64,000 bases of DNA from Ctenosaura bakeri (lineage: Eukaryota; Chordata; Lepidosauria; Squamata; Iguanidae): positions 310,001 through 374,000 of the forward strand of contig CAOLHI010001314.1 in assembly GCA_948474755.1 (NCBI GenBank). Reading direction: 5' to 3'. Below are positions 1 through 12,237 of this stretch, piece after piece; the first letter of the stretch is position 1; the number at the start of each line of letters is the position of its first letter. The notes beneath the pieces are model-generated. The model made no database searches and was not told the DNA's origin. It saw only the letters and a program-made list of their open reading frames with translations. The translations under genes were made by a program, and so were the position numbers.

Positions 1-195
1 AAACATGGCTATCATGTCCCCTCTTAACCTTCTCTTTTGCAGACTAAACATACCTAGCTCCCTAAGATGTTCCTCATGGGGCTTCGTGGCTTCCAGACCC
101 TTCACCATTTTGATTGCCCTCCTCTGGACACCCCCCAGCTTGTCAATATCCTTCTTGAAATTGACAAGCTGGAGCGTGTCCAGAGTAGGGCTTGG
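1..195 (-). mobile_element. CR1 LINE fragment with internal inversion, cut by window edge
   Basis: Bases 1-159 are CR1 tail sequence in reverse orientation. At 159 the orientation flips: 160-190 (ATTGACAAGCTGGAGCGTGT and onward) is the same CR1 segment read forward, so CAGCTTGTCAAT and ATTGACAAGCTG face each other. The rest of the element lies left of the window. Confidence 0.8.
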
Positions 196-300
196 CAAGT
201 GGTAGTCAGTTGGTGGTGGTTGGAGAAGGATACTCATTTGGAGCTATACCCAGATCAACAGCAAAGGCCATCGTCGAAGGGCCCTCCCTAAACAGCAACA

Positions 301-366
301 CCCAGGATTCCATAGGATGTTGAAAGTGGAATAATGGCACTATAACAGTCTAGCGTGGAAATGGCC
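301..366. mobile_element. Palindromic Harbinger-like MITE, right arm only
   Basis: Matches the right arm from CCCAGGATTCCATAGG to GGAAATGGCC. Confidence 0.75.
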
Positions 367-372
367 TAGGTT

Positions 373-1128
373 ATGCATTCATAACTGTCTTAGTGAATTC
401 TTGCCCAGGTTTTTAGTGTACTTTGTTCTTAACTTCATATGAGACACTTCGGGGCCCATTCTAGGAGAAAGGTAGGATATAAACTAACTAAATAAATAAG
501 TTGAACACTCAGCCCAGGTGCCAAGCAGAAAGAGCAAGAGGTAGAGCTTGACAAATCGATGCTTGTATTCATTGGAATTTATACCCAAGTAAAACTGAAC
601 GGGGTTGCAGCCTAAATAATGTTCTAGCAAAGGTATCAGCAGCAATTCCCCCTGCAATTACTTTTAAAAATCACTGTAGTTTCCGATAACTTGAAATGCA
701 CTTGTATTCCTTGAGGAAATAAAAATTTCTGAGCTGCTTCTTTCTAAATTTTATCCAATTTGCCAATTTTAATCATGCTGGTGGATTTTGAAATGATTAA
801 AATTGCATTCTTTTTTTGCCAGCAGTTCTAGGATATAAACATCCTAGCAGAGATTAACAAATTAAACATTTAAATCCTCTTGAGTTCTCTGCCAGTTTCC
901 TGTGAGCACTCAACACTATTGCATATGGATTCACTAGTAATTTTGAAAATGTAACAAAATTGCCTTTAACTTGCCTCCAAACCACATAGCTTGGGTGTGG
1001 ATGATAGCCAGCATCATGATGATGACATTTCTGGCATAAGTTTCTTTATGCCGGCGTTTGTCACATTCTGTCATTGCCCAATGGATGGATGTAATTCACG
1101 GTTGGGTGAATAGTTCTGCTTGTGTCAC
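373..1128. other. Unannotated A+T-rich sequence
   Basis: No coding or recognisable repeat structure was seen. Confidence 0.5.
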
Positions 1129-1210
1129 TACAGTCAACCCTCCACTTTTGTGGGGGTTAGGGACTCAGGACCCTCTAAGTGGAAAAACTGTGAAAAATAA
1201 AAATCACAAA

Positions 1211-1251
<41 letters not shown>
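1211..1251. repeat. (CAT)n microsatellite
   Basis: About 13 units near the left end of the Tigger-like element. Confidence 0.97.
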
Positions 1252-1331
1252 ATTTTACCTGAGAACATTCCTCTAGCATTGATTCTATGGTCAATTTCTG
1301 GTGGAAGTGTTCTCTCTGGGAATCTCTAGGT

Positions 1332-2080
1332 CAGAGCTTTCCAAACTGTGTGTCGCGACACTGTAGTGTGTCGCCTGCAGTGTGTAGGTGTGTCACGCCA
1401 ATGTAACGGGTGGAGGGGCTGCCTTTTCTGCTGCCGGGTTGGGCCACACTTGGGTAGAGGGGCTGCCCCTCCCCTCAGTGCTGCCCCGGGCTAAGGAAGA
1501 CCCTGGCAAGGGCAGCAGACCAGGCTCAGGTGGAGGGGATGCCTCTCTGCAGAAGAGAAGGTTAAAAGGGGACATGAGCGCCATGTTTAAATATTTGAAG
1601 GGATGCCATGTAGAGGAAGGAGAGGGCTTGTTTTCTGCTGCCCCAGAGACTAGGACAAGGAGCAATGGATTCAAGCTGCAGGAAAGGAGATTCCTCCTGA
1701 AGCTCAGGAAGAACTTCCTGATGGTCAGGGCTGTCTGGCAGTGGAATCTGCAGCCTTGGAGTGTAGTGGAGTCTCCTTCTTTGGAGGTTTTTAAGCAGAG
1801 GCTAGATGGCCATCTGTCGGGAGTGGGGTGTTCCTGCATGGCAGGGGGTTGGACTGGATGCCCCGTGTGGTCTCTTCCAACTCCACATTTCTATGATTCT
1901 ATGATTCTCTTGCCTCCGCTGCCCTGGGCCAGGGAAGACTCTGGCGAAGGTGGCAGTGGCAGGCCAGGCTCGGGTGGAGGGGCTGCTTCCATTTACTGAA
2001 TTACTTACTGAATTACTGTGTTGCACAATGATGCATATCTAAAAAGTGTGTCACCAACATGAAAAGTTTGGAAAGCTCTG
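1332..2080. mobile_element. hAT MITE with CR1 insertion
   Basis: Termini CAGAGCTTTCCAAACT and AGTTTGGAAAGCTCTG are inverted, apart from one gap, and are flanked by a perfect 8-bp duplication CTCTAGGT (1324-1331, 2081-2088). The related copy at 42565-42845 lacks the CR1. Confidence 0.88.
1541..1908 (+). mobile_element. CR1 LINE 3' fragment nested in a hAT element
   Basis: Begins CTGCAGAAGAGAAGG and ends with tandem ATTCTATG units at 1908. It encodes the conserved tail [18 protein letters not shown]. The flanks on both sides continue one hAT-like element. Confidence 0.88.
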
Positions 2081-2739
2081 CTCTAGGTCCTCCAGAGCAC
2101 CTTACCACACCTTACCTTATTGCATCGTCCTCCAGTTGCGATCCCAGCAGTGCCCTCCCGGGAAGGTAGCGTGACGGGAACACTCCCGTCCGCACCAGAC
2201 TGGCTGCTTGTGGAAGGGAGCACGATGGACATGCCTCTTCCTTCTGCAGCACAGCAAGGCACTTGCCCATACTACATTGGGGCAGGAAATGCTCTTCTGA
2301 GCCTTCCACAGGGCAGTTAAGTGTCAGAGTGTCATGCAATCAGGAGTCTTTGATGGGGAAATCCTGTCAATGATTTACTCTGCAATCATGCTGGTTGGTG
2401 ACTGGAGAAGGACAAGACCACGAAGACATCATGCAAAAGCGTTGTCGCAGTCCTGCTCCTCTCCCGTCCCCATGCCACAAGGATGCTGGTCTGTGGAAAA
2501 GGCCATATTTTTCTATGGCTGGGGTAAATATAATAAGATTTTTTAAAATGAATAAATAAAATAATGTGTGAATAAGGAAATCTGCTAATGCTGAGTGCGT
2601 GAAAGTGGAGGGCCAACTGTACTACACAAGGAATTCTTAAGCCACTGTGGACTGAATAACAACTACAAAAGCAGCAGCAACAATAATATTTGTTAGACAC
2701 AGCTAAAAATTCACATCATACATTAAATTGTCAAAAAAT

Positions 2740-3165
2740 TGAAACCACTTCAAAACATAAAGTATTGAAAAGGAAACAACAAAGAGACAACCCAGCACGT
2801 TATGCAAGACTGGTTCCCCCAGACAACCATTCTTCAAAAGTCTGCTGAAATGAAAAGGTCTTCACCTCCATGTGTAAAGACAGAAAGGATGGCACCCCTC
2901 TAACCTACCTAGAAAGTGAGTTCTAGAGACTTGGAGCTGCCCCCCAGAAGCCCCTCTCTCACATTCCCACCAGGTATAAATGTCAGAGTGGTGGCGCAGA
3001 GAGAAAGGGCTCTCCAGAAAATCTCAAAGCGCAGGCAAGCTCACCTGGGAAAAACCAGTCCTTCAAATAACCTGGACCTGAGCCATGTAGGGCTTCATAA
3101 GACACAACCAGCACTTTGAATTGTGCTCACTAATGACCTGGCAGCCAGCAGAGCTATTGCAACAA
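2740..3165. repeat. Unclassified LINE-like interspersed sequence
   Basis: GCCATGTAGGGCTTCATAAG and AACCAGCACTTTGAATTGTG recur in spirit at 27240-27310 (GCCATTTAGGACTTTGAAGA), suggesting a LINE 3' region, possibly L2/CR1-like. Family not assigned. Confidence 0.4.
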
Positions 3166-3479
3166 GCAAACCAAATACAGAAGGCTAAAATCCTGCTCCA
3201 TAACACCCCTGACTGTCTCTTTGCAGTCTGCATTTGCTATTGCACAATAGACATACCAGCCTAATTTCAGACACACAACTGTTTGTGTGTTGTTTGTCAC
3301 CATCCACTATAAGGGCAGTGTAAGGCAACTACCATATGTCTGCAAACTGTGATTCATGCTATTACTCTGATGTAGGATTGTTACTTCGGCCCAGGACTAC
3401 CCGGTGATAGCACTCGATGTTGTTTTTGATATCAAAACCATTCGGCCTTCCTCTGCCACCCTGCTCCACGTGTTTGCTG

Positions 3480-3571
3480 GCCCCTCCCGAAACTGCAAAC
3501 CCCAGGATTCCGTAGGATGTTGAAAGTGGAATCATAGCACTATAACAGCCTTGTGCAGAAATCCAAGTTGT
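3480..3571. mobile_element. Palindromic Harbinger-like MITE, right arm only
   Basis: Right arm from CCCCTCCCGAAACTGCAAAC to TGCAGAAAT. Confidence 0.78.
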
Positions 3572-3962
3572 TGCACTTCCAACTCCAGTGATATGGTTTG
3601 GTTTCTTTTTCCAAATTGTTGGGGGCTATTTGAAAGAGGCAGAAGTTATGGATGAGTAGGAATTTTGTATGGTCCATTTTTTTCTAAACCAGCGTTAAAT
3701 TCCTTCACCTCTTCCCTCACAAACATAATGGAAAGAATTTTAGACTTTTTAAAAAAAGAATGCATTTGAGAGAAAGTGAAACGGACACATTCATCCATCT
3801 AAGCTGAAGGCTTTGAGCACTTACAGCTGAGTATGAATCTCTATGTGCTCAATCATTTTTGTGGCTGTGTTCCGGTTGCCACTCATTTTTCCCCTGACAG
3901 TTTTATCATCTATATTAGCTAAATCGAAGGCACGTATGACACAGTCCGTTTCTTACTACTAG

Positions 3963-4192
3963 GTGCTGTTGTTGTGTACCTTCCAGTCATTTTTAACTTA
4001 TGACATCCCTAAGGCAAACCTGTCATGTTGTTCTTCTGGCAAGATTTGTTCAGGGTGGGTTTGCCTTTGCCTTTTTCTGAGGCTGAAAGAGTATGATCTG
4101 CCCAACATCACTCAGTGGGTTTCAGTGGCTGAGAGGAAATTCGAACACTGGTCTCCAGAGTCATAATCCAATGCTACATCACACTGGTTCTC
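3963..4192 (-). mobile_element. tRNA-derived SINE with (CAA)n tail
   Basis: Reverse of GTGATGTAGCATTGGATTAT, then CTCTGGAGACCAG and the tail GTTTGCCTTAGGGATGTCAT; tail appears as TGTTGTTGTG at the left. Confidence 0.8.
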
Positions 4193-4578
4193 TATTGGGC
4201 ACTATACCTAATAAATTTGGCTGGTGAAAATGGGTGCCATGTCATTTTATCCATGCCATGTGATTGTATGAGGGATATAGGAAAAGTGTATAAATCGGGA
4301 TGTTATTTCTTAGGGACGTTAGTTCTTAGGAACAAATGGTTGGGGCAGTAAATATCATTTGGCAAGCCTAGTTGGGAAACTATTGTTGGCGTTAGAATGA
4401 TGGCAATTAATGGGTAATTTAGAGGGGTTAGGCTATAGGTCACTAGATAGAAACAGGAGTTAGGATAGCTAAAGACAAAGCAGGAAATTGAGAGGATCAA
4501 AGCAACTAAAAGAAAGGAATTATTTTAGAGGAAAGAAACTGCCTGCTAGTTAGTAGGGGTTGTATACCCAGAGAAGAT

Positions 4579-4920
4579 TGTTACCCTGATTTCTGGGGTC
4601 CCTTGGGGGATGCCTCAGTGTGCTCCACATGATGGGGAATGGTAACTAGCCAGAGCACCAGCTATAGCAAAGCAAGAGGCAGGGTAACCTAGCGGGGTCC
4701 TTTTTACCCAGTTTTTACGGGGTCAGGCCAAGCCAAAAACCAAACAAAAATGTCCAATAAATGATTTTATTGAATGAAAATCTCATGCAGCAATGCAATC
4801 ACTCACACACTCATTCAAGTCCTATTAAGAAGCGAAAGAGACGAAACTGGATAGGGAATATTGAAGGGGTGTAGGCTGGGGTGATACTGCACCTTTGTCC
4901 TGAAGTCCTTGATCTGGCTG
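4579..4920 (-). mobile_element. Partial LTR (R-U5) related to the LTR at 18553
   Basis: Starts TGTTACCCTGATTTCTGGGG and carries the same TTTTATTGAATGAAA segment (polyadenylation signal on the minus strand) as the LTR at 18553-19550. Similarity ends near 4920, so U3 is missing. Confidence 0.7.
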
Positions 4921-5103
4921 TGCTGGGGCAGGAAGTGCAGCCATTGCGCTTCAAGGACCTCTGCACCAGGTAAGTGTAGGTGGGCGGTGGGAGGGCAGTG
5001 CGATCACTGGTCATTGACAGGGAAAACCCATCAATGATTTGTGGCACAATCACACTGTCTGGGGAGAGGAGAAAGATGGGATCTGGATGCTATCATGCAG
5101 AAC

Positions 5104-6028
5104 TGTTACCCTGATTTCCGTAGGTCCCGGGAGGGACACCTAAATGCTCTCCAAGTATTACAACGATGGGGAATTTAGCTGAGAGCACAAGCTAGCACTA
5201 CGAGAGGCAGGGTAACATAACGAGATCTTTAACCTATGTTTACGGGATCAAGCCGCAACAAGAACTAGGCATGGTTGTACAATTAAGAAATTTTATTGTA
5301 ATATCCACAATTCGGCACACAAAGACACACGCACTCACGCACTCATACAAGAACTATAGAAATAGGAAGTGAGGAAACTTTATAGGGGTTTTAAGCAGGT
5401 TTGTGGGGTGATACTCCACCTGATCCTGCAGTCTGGGGAAGAGAAATAGAGTTCGGAGCTTGGTTCGTGGTTTCCCAGCACCTGGAGGATAAGGGGAGGC
5501 TCGCCAAACAGAGCGGCAGTAGTTCGGGATGCAAGGCACAAGCGTTCTGACAAGAAGCTCAAACTTGGGGTTTTTATAGGGAAGATTGTACCTGGAGGAT
5601 AGCCCTCTCCCAAGGAGAACAATAGGGATTTGAATGGAGACAAAGCCTCCGAAAGGTCAAAATCAGAATTGATAAGATTTAGCCAGCATTGCCAATTGTT
5701 AGAACAGTATGCAGATGAGGAGTGCTTAATGATTGTATAGACGGACGCGTTAATCCCATCGAGCAAGCAGTTCGGGGCTGAGAGCCCTTGCATTTGCTTA
5801 ATGGTCAGCTGTGTCTGGAGGGCACTACCAGCTGTGTGACAGATTGTTGTTTACTGGCCTAGACCTAGCTTGCATAATTGAGGCTGTACCGCCATGCCTG
5901 CCTACACAGGCTCTCCGTGACCCTTTCAGACACGTGGAGTTCATCTTATGGAGTGCCACGTGGAAATATTAACCATAACCAATATGAAATTGTAGACCTT
6001 GGGCTTGGGCCAGATAACCGTGGTAACA
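5104..6028 (-). mobile_element. Solo retroviral-type LTR with target duplication
   Basis: Terminal inverted repeats TGTTACC/GGTAACA bound 925 bases, flanked by an exact 4-bp duplication GAAC at 5100-5103 and 6029-6032. On the minus strand there is a TATA-like CTATAAAAAC near 5570-5580 and an AATAAA polyadenylation signal near 5290, giving U3-R-U5 order. No coding region adjoins it, so it is a solo LTR of an endogenous retrovirus, probably gamma/epsilon-like from the 4-bp duplication. Confidence 0.85.
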
Positions 6029-6032
6029 GAAC

Positions 6033-7770
6033 CATTATCTAGTTCCCATCCTTCTCCCGTCCCAAGTGTGGGACAACAACATCCTGCAGAAAGGTCCTAA
6101 GACATGGGGGCAGGCACAGGGAATCTTACTTTGCCTAAGGCAGCAAAAGAGACAGGGCCAACCTTGAACCAATGAAGTGATTGATGGAAGTTTAGTATCT
6201 CTTGCAAATTTAGGGCCAGCCAATGAGGTCGTCATCCTTGGACTATGGTGTTAATTACTCAAGGGGAGTAGGAACAAGGAAAGCACTAACTCCCTGTCAA
6301 GACAGAGGCATGTTTCTTAACTATTGCTATTTAGGTGAGCATTTATCTATCAGGGGAAAAGGACATGGCTTATGGGGAGGGGATGCTGACTGCTTCCTGA
6401 AAGGTGACTCACCAGCCTCTTCTTTCAAAATATTCCTGTAACCACACAAAGCTGGAGGCTGAAAATGTCACCAGGAAAAGGGAGGTTATTTCATTTCATT
6501 ATTTCATTGTTTCAAAATCCTTCTCAAAGTCTTCTTCCTTTCTTAGGGCTTTGGTCTAACCCCTCAGTCCATATTCCTGCACTGCAAAGGCCAAACAACA
6601 CTTTACAATATCAAACCCAAAGTTGGACTGCGGGTGTTTGCAGAGGTGGCTGGTGAAAGTGTTGCAGAACAGTAAGGAAAATATTTCATAATGCTCCGAG
6701 ACTTCTCAATGGCCTTGGGCAATATTGATCGATTGCATAGAAATGAAGAAAAGTTTGCATCTTAGGCCGCAAAGTATCTCATGCCTTAACCACAGGGAGA
6801 ATTCAAGCAGTGGGAGAGAGCTGGAGAATAACCAGCTTTTGAACTGGCCCCTGATACTGGTGGCTTTTAAAGCTACCTCTTCTGAAGCAAGCAGCAGGAC
6901 ATGAAGACAAATCGATGGTAGATATCAGAGGCCACTTTGAAGACATTTAACTGGGAGGCCAGGGCAGGTTTAAGGAAATTAATCAATAAATGAAATAACA
7001 TTGCTGCAGATCAGGCTAATGTTAAAGGTGCAGGAGCGGTGAATCCACTTTGCATTTTAATGGCTACTTCTCCACAGCAGTTTCCAAGGCTCCTCCAGAT
7101 GACACAAATGCGTCAGGAGCTTGTGGTACTTGATGCTGTAATTCTCAGTTTAAAAAAAAAATCCAGGGATGTTTCTGTTATCCTAAACTATTTTCTGTCA
7201 AATCGTCCCATCAGCTGCAGCATTTTCTTCCTGGCTTGTCAAGTGGTTTGTGTTTTAATTCTGAGGTGTGTCAAAGCGAAAAAGGCTCCATCGTTTCTTT
7301 CTCATTTTCAGAAGTTTTAAAAAGGGTTATAATGCATCAGTGAAAAGGTACTTTGGCACTGCTGCACTATAACTACAGAAAAAGAAAATGGAAAAAAAAT
7401 CAGAAGAAAATTTGGCATTCAAACTGTAGGAACATGACAGCAAACCATGGCTTAGTTTAGAAAAAAAAAAGGAAAGAAAAAGAAAAACTCTTTGGAAGAG
7501 CCCTAGTTAGGATTGCCCAGTATCCTTTACTGTAAGATATGTCCCTTATTTGGGGGCCAGAAAGTTTATCCCTCATAGGGCTGGCGGGTATCCCATGCTA
7601 TAACAGATGCCTCCTATTGGAAGAGTGGGGGGAAGCTTTCCTTTTTGGATAGACTGAAAAAGTTGCCAAAAAAAAAAAATCCTGTATTTTGGGCAGTTGT
7701 CCTTTGATAAAAACAGAAATGTGTGCATCATGGAATTTATGACTGCGAACAATATGTTAATTTTACAGGT
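6033..7770. other. Unannotated sequence
   Basis: No gene or clear repeat seen. Confidence 0.45.
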
Positions 7771-10481
7771 GAATCATAGAATCATAGAATCATAGAAATG
7801 TAGAGTTGGAAGAGACCACACGGGCCATCCAGTCCAACTCCCTGTCATGCAGGAACACCCTCAAAGCACTCCCGACAGATGGCCATCAAGCCTCTGCTTA
7901 AAAACCTCCAAGGTAGGAGACTCCACTACTCTCCGAGGCAGCAGATTCCACTGCCGGACAGCCCTGACTGTCAGGAAGTTCTTCCTGAGGTTCAGGTGGA
8001 ATCTCCTTTCCTGCAGCTTGAATCCATTGCTCCTTGTCCTGGTTTCTGGAGCAGCAGAAAACAAGCCCCCTCCTTCCTCTACGTGGCATCCCTTCAAATA
8101 TTTAAACATGGCTATCATGTCCCCTCTTAACCTCCTTTTCTGCAGACTAAACATACCCAGCTCTCTCAGTCTATCCTCATAGGGCATGTTTTCCAGGCCT
8201 CTCACCATTTTGGTCACCCTCCTCTGGACTTGCTCCAGCTTGTCAATATCCTTCTTGAATTGGGGTGCCCAGAACTGGACACAGTATTCAAGATGGGGTC
8301 TAACCAAAGCAGAGTAGAGTGGTACCAGTACCTCCCTCGATCTAGACACCATACTCCTGTTGATGCAGCCGAGAATTGCATTGGCTTTCTTGGCTGCCGC
8401 ATCACACTGCTGACTCATGTTCAGCTTGTGGTCTATGAAGACTCCTAAATCCCTTTCACACGTACTGCTATCCAGCCACGTGTCCCCCATCCTATATTTC
8501 TGTATTCCATTATTTCTGCCTAAGTGTAGGACCTTACATTTCTCTCTGTTGAATTTCATTTTGTTCGCCCTGGCCCAGCTCTCCAATCTATCCAGGTCAT
8601 TTTGAATTTTGATCCTGTCCTCTGGCGTATTAGCAACCCCTCCCAATTTGGTGTCATCTGCAAATTTGATGAGCATGCCCTCTATTCCTTCATCTAAGTC
8701 ATTGATAAAAATATTGAACAGCACTGGGCCCAGGACAGAACCTTGTGGCACCCCACTAGTCACTTCTCTCCAGGATGAAAAGCAGCCATCCGTGATCACC
8801 CTTTGGGTTCGGTCGGTCAACCAATTACATATCCAATTAACAGTAGCCCTGTCTAGCCCACATTTTACTAGCTTCGATGCAAGAATGTCATGGGGAACTT
8901 TGTCAAAGGCCTTACTGAAATCGAGATATGCTACATCCACAGCATTCCCTTCTATATCAAGCTAGTAACTCTATCATAAAAAGAGATCAGATTAGTCTGG
9001 CATGACTTATTTTTGAGAAATCCATGTTGACTTCTCGTGATTATTGCGTTGTTTTCTAAATGATTAGAAACTGAACGCTTAATGATCTGCTCCAGGATCT
9101 TTCCGGGTACCGATGTCAGGCTGACTGGGCGATAATTATTTGGGTCCTCTTTTTTTCCCTTCTTGAAGATGGGGATAACATTTGCTCTCTTCCAATCTGC
9201 TGGAACTTCTCCTGTCCTCCAAGATTTCTCAAAAATTATAGCAAGCGGTTCCGAAATGACCTCTGCCAGCTCTTTTAATATCCTAGGATGCAATTCATCT
9301 GGCCCTGGAGACTTGAATTCATCCAATGCGGCCAGGTATTCCTGTACCACCTCTCTACTTATTAAGTGCCTCATTTCCTCTGCTTCCTCCCCTGCTCCCC
9401 TACCGCCAGGTTGAGTGCTTGTATCCTTCTGGGAAAATACGGAGGCAAAGAAGGTGTTAAGTAGCTCTGCCTTTTCTCTCCCCCCTGTGAGTAATTCGCC
9501 ATCTTCTCTGCGTAGCGACCCTACTGTCTCCTTCTTTTTCCTTTTGCTGCGGACATATTTAAAAAAACCCTTTTTATTGTTTTTAATGTCTCTGGCCAGC
9601 CTAAGTTCGTTCTGTGCTTTAGCCTTTCTGACCTCCTCCCTACATCTCCTGGCTACTTGCTTAAATTCTTCTTTGGTGGTTTCCCCTTCTTCCATTTCCT
9701 ATACGTGTTTCTCTTAACTCTTAGCTCAGCTGAGAGTTCTTTAGTCAACCATTCTGGTTTCTTCAGATGCCTTCCATTTTTCCTCCTTATTGGCACAGTT
9801 TTAGACTGTGCCGTCAGTATCTCCTTTTTAAGGAACTCCCATGCCTCCTGAACTCCTTTCCCTTTCACTATTCCTGACCACGGAATTCCAGCCAGCAGCT
9901 CCCTAAGTTTACAGAAGTCCGCTTTTTTAAAATCTAAGACGAGTGTCTGGCTACCCTTATCTTCTCCTTCCCACTGAATGCTAAATTCCAACAGGGCATG
10001 GTCACTCCCCCCTAAAGATCCAACCACTTCTACCTCATTCACAAGGTCATCCCTGTTGGTCAAGACCAGATCTAGAATATTTGATCCCCTTGTGGCCTCT
10101 TCCACCTTCTGGACCATGAAGTTGTCTGCAAGACAAGCAAGAAACTTGCTGGACCTTGCTGTCTTGGCAGAGTTTGACTGCCAGCATATATCCGGGTAAT
10201 TGAAATCTCCTATTATTACTGTATCTCTCCTCTTTGAATGTTCAGTCATTTGGTTGAGGAAGGCGTCATCCAAGTCCTCAGCCTGGGTTGGAGGTCTGTA
10301 GTAAACCCCCACCAGAATATCCCTGTTGTTTCTCGCTGCCTTAATTCTTACCCAAATGCTCTCTACCTGGCTTTCTGGGTTTAAGCCCAGGATCTCTTCA
10401 CAGGTGAAAACATCCTTGACATACAAGGCTACTCCTCCTCCTTTCTTGTTTGGTCTATTTTTACAAAATAGGCTATACCCC
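7771..10481 (-). mobile_element. CR1 LINE, 5'-truncated
   Basis: The 3' end at 7771 carries tandem GAATCATA units. The 5' end stops at about 10481 within the endonuclease ([15 protein letters not shown]) and joins LTR-like DNA. It is nearly identical to the copy at 29555-32288, so both derive from the same active family. Confidence 0.93.
7861..10481 (-). pseudogene. CR1 ORF2 broken by two single-base deletions
   Basis: Reading leftward on the minus strand, the frame runs from the endonuclease to about 9690, shifts at a C run there (four C where the intact copy has five), continues to about 8950, shifts again at CTTCTATATCAAGC (one base shorter than CTTCATCTATCAAGC) and then continues through the FADD box to the C-terminus at 7861. 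The frame that extends right of 10481 reads into the neighbouring LTR and is not CR1. Confidence 0.88.
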
Positions 10482-10484
10482 ACG

Positions 10485-11262
10485 TGTTTGTGAGGCCTCT
10501 GGACAAGCACGTAAACAGGCACAGCCGGTAATTGTTGGACATTCCATTCCCCACCTAGGCAGGCAGAACAAAGCCACTCCGTCACTTCAGGGACCTCCCT
10601 GCAAACACCTTCTTGCTTAAGTGCGACTCTAAACAAAGGCGCCTGGCCTCAAGCCGATAGTCTGACAATGCCAAGCTAAGCACCTTGCATTTGCATACTG
10701 GCTACACTATTGTTGATTCAGTGCTAAGCCGATCATGTTAAACTTGACCTTTTCCAAAGCTTTGTCCCGCTCCAAACTCGCATTGTCCTCACCGAGTATG
10801 GCATGGCCTGCAGTCACAATTCACCCTATATAAACCCCCCGGTTTCCGAGACCACCTCGGATCGCTTGCCACCTCGGATCGCTTGCCCTGTTTGGATCGC
10901 TCCGGACTTCCATCCCGCCTTGCTGCCGCTTTGTCTGGCGAGCTCCCCTCAGCGAATCGCGCTGAGCTTTCTTCCCTACCATCTTCAAGCTTCTTCAGGA
11001 CTACGAGAAAGGTGTCATATCACCCATTTCCCTCCGAAAATCCTTATTTCTAATTCTTCCATTAGCTGTGTGATTGTGGTGTCTTTACTGTTTGTTTGTC
11101 TTTTAATAAAACTTTATTTTTGCTATTTTAAAAACTGTCTGACTGCTTGACTGACCCGTAGACATTGGATTGCAAGATCCCTGCTAAGTTATCCCGCCTC
11201 TCGCTAGCTTTAGTGAGTGCTCCAGCTAATCTCCCCATCTTTGCTTTATTGAGCTTTGGTTA
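10485..11262 (+). mobile_element. Retroviral-type LTR, forward orientation
   Basis: Begins TGTTTGTGAGGCC right at the CR1 truncation point, has a TATA box CTATATAAA near 10830, direct CCTCGGATCGCTTGCC repeats just downstream, and an AATAAA signal at 11106 followed by a T-rich stretch. The TATA-to-polyA spacing fits U3-R-U5. The right end near 11262 merges into a Tigger-like fragment. No internal viral coding was seen. Confidence 0.65.
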
Positions 11263-11488
11263 TTTGGGGCGCCCCTCCCGGGACCCCCAGAGAACAGGGT
11301 AACAAGCTGCTGGAGGAAGGGTACCAGAGAGGGGTTTCCAGAGGGTCGTGCAGCCTGTCGGAGCTGCTGAGAGGGAAGGTGCCCCCAGAAAATAAGTGCT
11401 TGAGGTGGGGGTGTGTGGCAGGGGTTGGAGAAATTTGCAAATAATCCAATCTGTGAAAGTTAAACCTGCAGAGGTAGAAGGCCGACTG
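11262..11488. mobile_element. Tigger-like fragment
   Basis: Ends AGAAGGCCGACTG, like the right end of the element at 1131-2619, and shares TCTGTGAAAGTTAAACC with 56310-56560 in reverse. Confidence 0.55.
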
Positions 11489-12237
11489 TGCTAAAACATG
11501 AAACTAAAACACTGAACATTAACTCACTAAAACACTAAACACTCACTTACTGAGCCCAAAAGGGCTCTGATATCCCACTGGCAAATTGTAATGAAAGAAA
11601 AAAAGAAAAAAAAATTATTCTACTTTTACAAATCCAGTTAAATAACCCTACTGGAATGACTAGCAAACATAGGCACAGATTATTGCATCAATGGCTTTCT
11701 TATTGCCCAAAAAGTCCATAAAGAGTTTCCAGATTTCAAAAGATGCTTCAATTGGCTTATTCTTGAAAACCCACTGAATTGACCATTTCTCGAGCAAAGT
11801 GTTTGTTCCCAGCTGAGTGCTCTATTTTCCTGAGTGAAGTGTTTCCAGTAGTTTTGAGTTTTAATGGTGCTTTTTGTTCAGTAGAGCTCTGACCCATTTT
11901 GAGTCTCGTTTTTGACAAAAGAGGGAGAATAACTGAAATAAAGTAAAATAAAATGACAGTTGTTGATGAATGTTATATAACCATTCACAGTCATTTCGTA
12001 CCATCTCGGGCATCCAGAGGGAGACCTGCGCACGTGTACGTCACCCAACGCACGTGGGACCAACAGGTCACCGTTGGGCAACAACTATGTTCTGCTAATA
12101 GCCTTGGAAGCAGAGCTCGGAAACAGAGCTCTGTGGCTTGTCTTTGCATGTTGCAGTTCTACATTATGCATTCCATGTTGCAGACAGGCTTTGAGCATTT
12201 CTTGGTTGCACTTTGTCTAGATTGCAGTTGTGCACTT

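Larger units (their letters stand above)
1131..2619. mobile_element. Tigger/pogo-like DNA transposon, non-autonomous, hosting nested insertions
   Basis: Terminal inverted repeats CAGTCAACCCTCCACTT at the left and AAGTGGAGGGCCAACTG at the right match at 15 of 17 positions and are flanked by TA on both sides (1129-1130, 2620-2621), as expected for Tc1/mariner/pogo elements. A hAT element with its own CR1 insertion lies at 1332-2080. Confidence 0.8.

Noticed and set aside
9653..10636. 327-codon frame as one continuous protein
   Set aside because: Right of 10481 the frame reads antisense through an LTR; only the left part is CR1 endonuclease.
11262..11300. TTTGGGGCGCCCC then TCCCGGGA looked like a retroviral primer-binding site following the LTR
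   Set aside because: The sequence from here to 11488 matches, in reverse, a Tigger-like fragment at 56310-56560, so it belongs to a DNA transposon.
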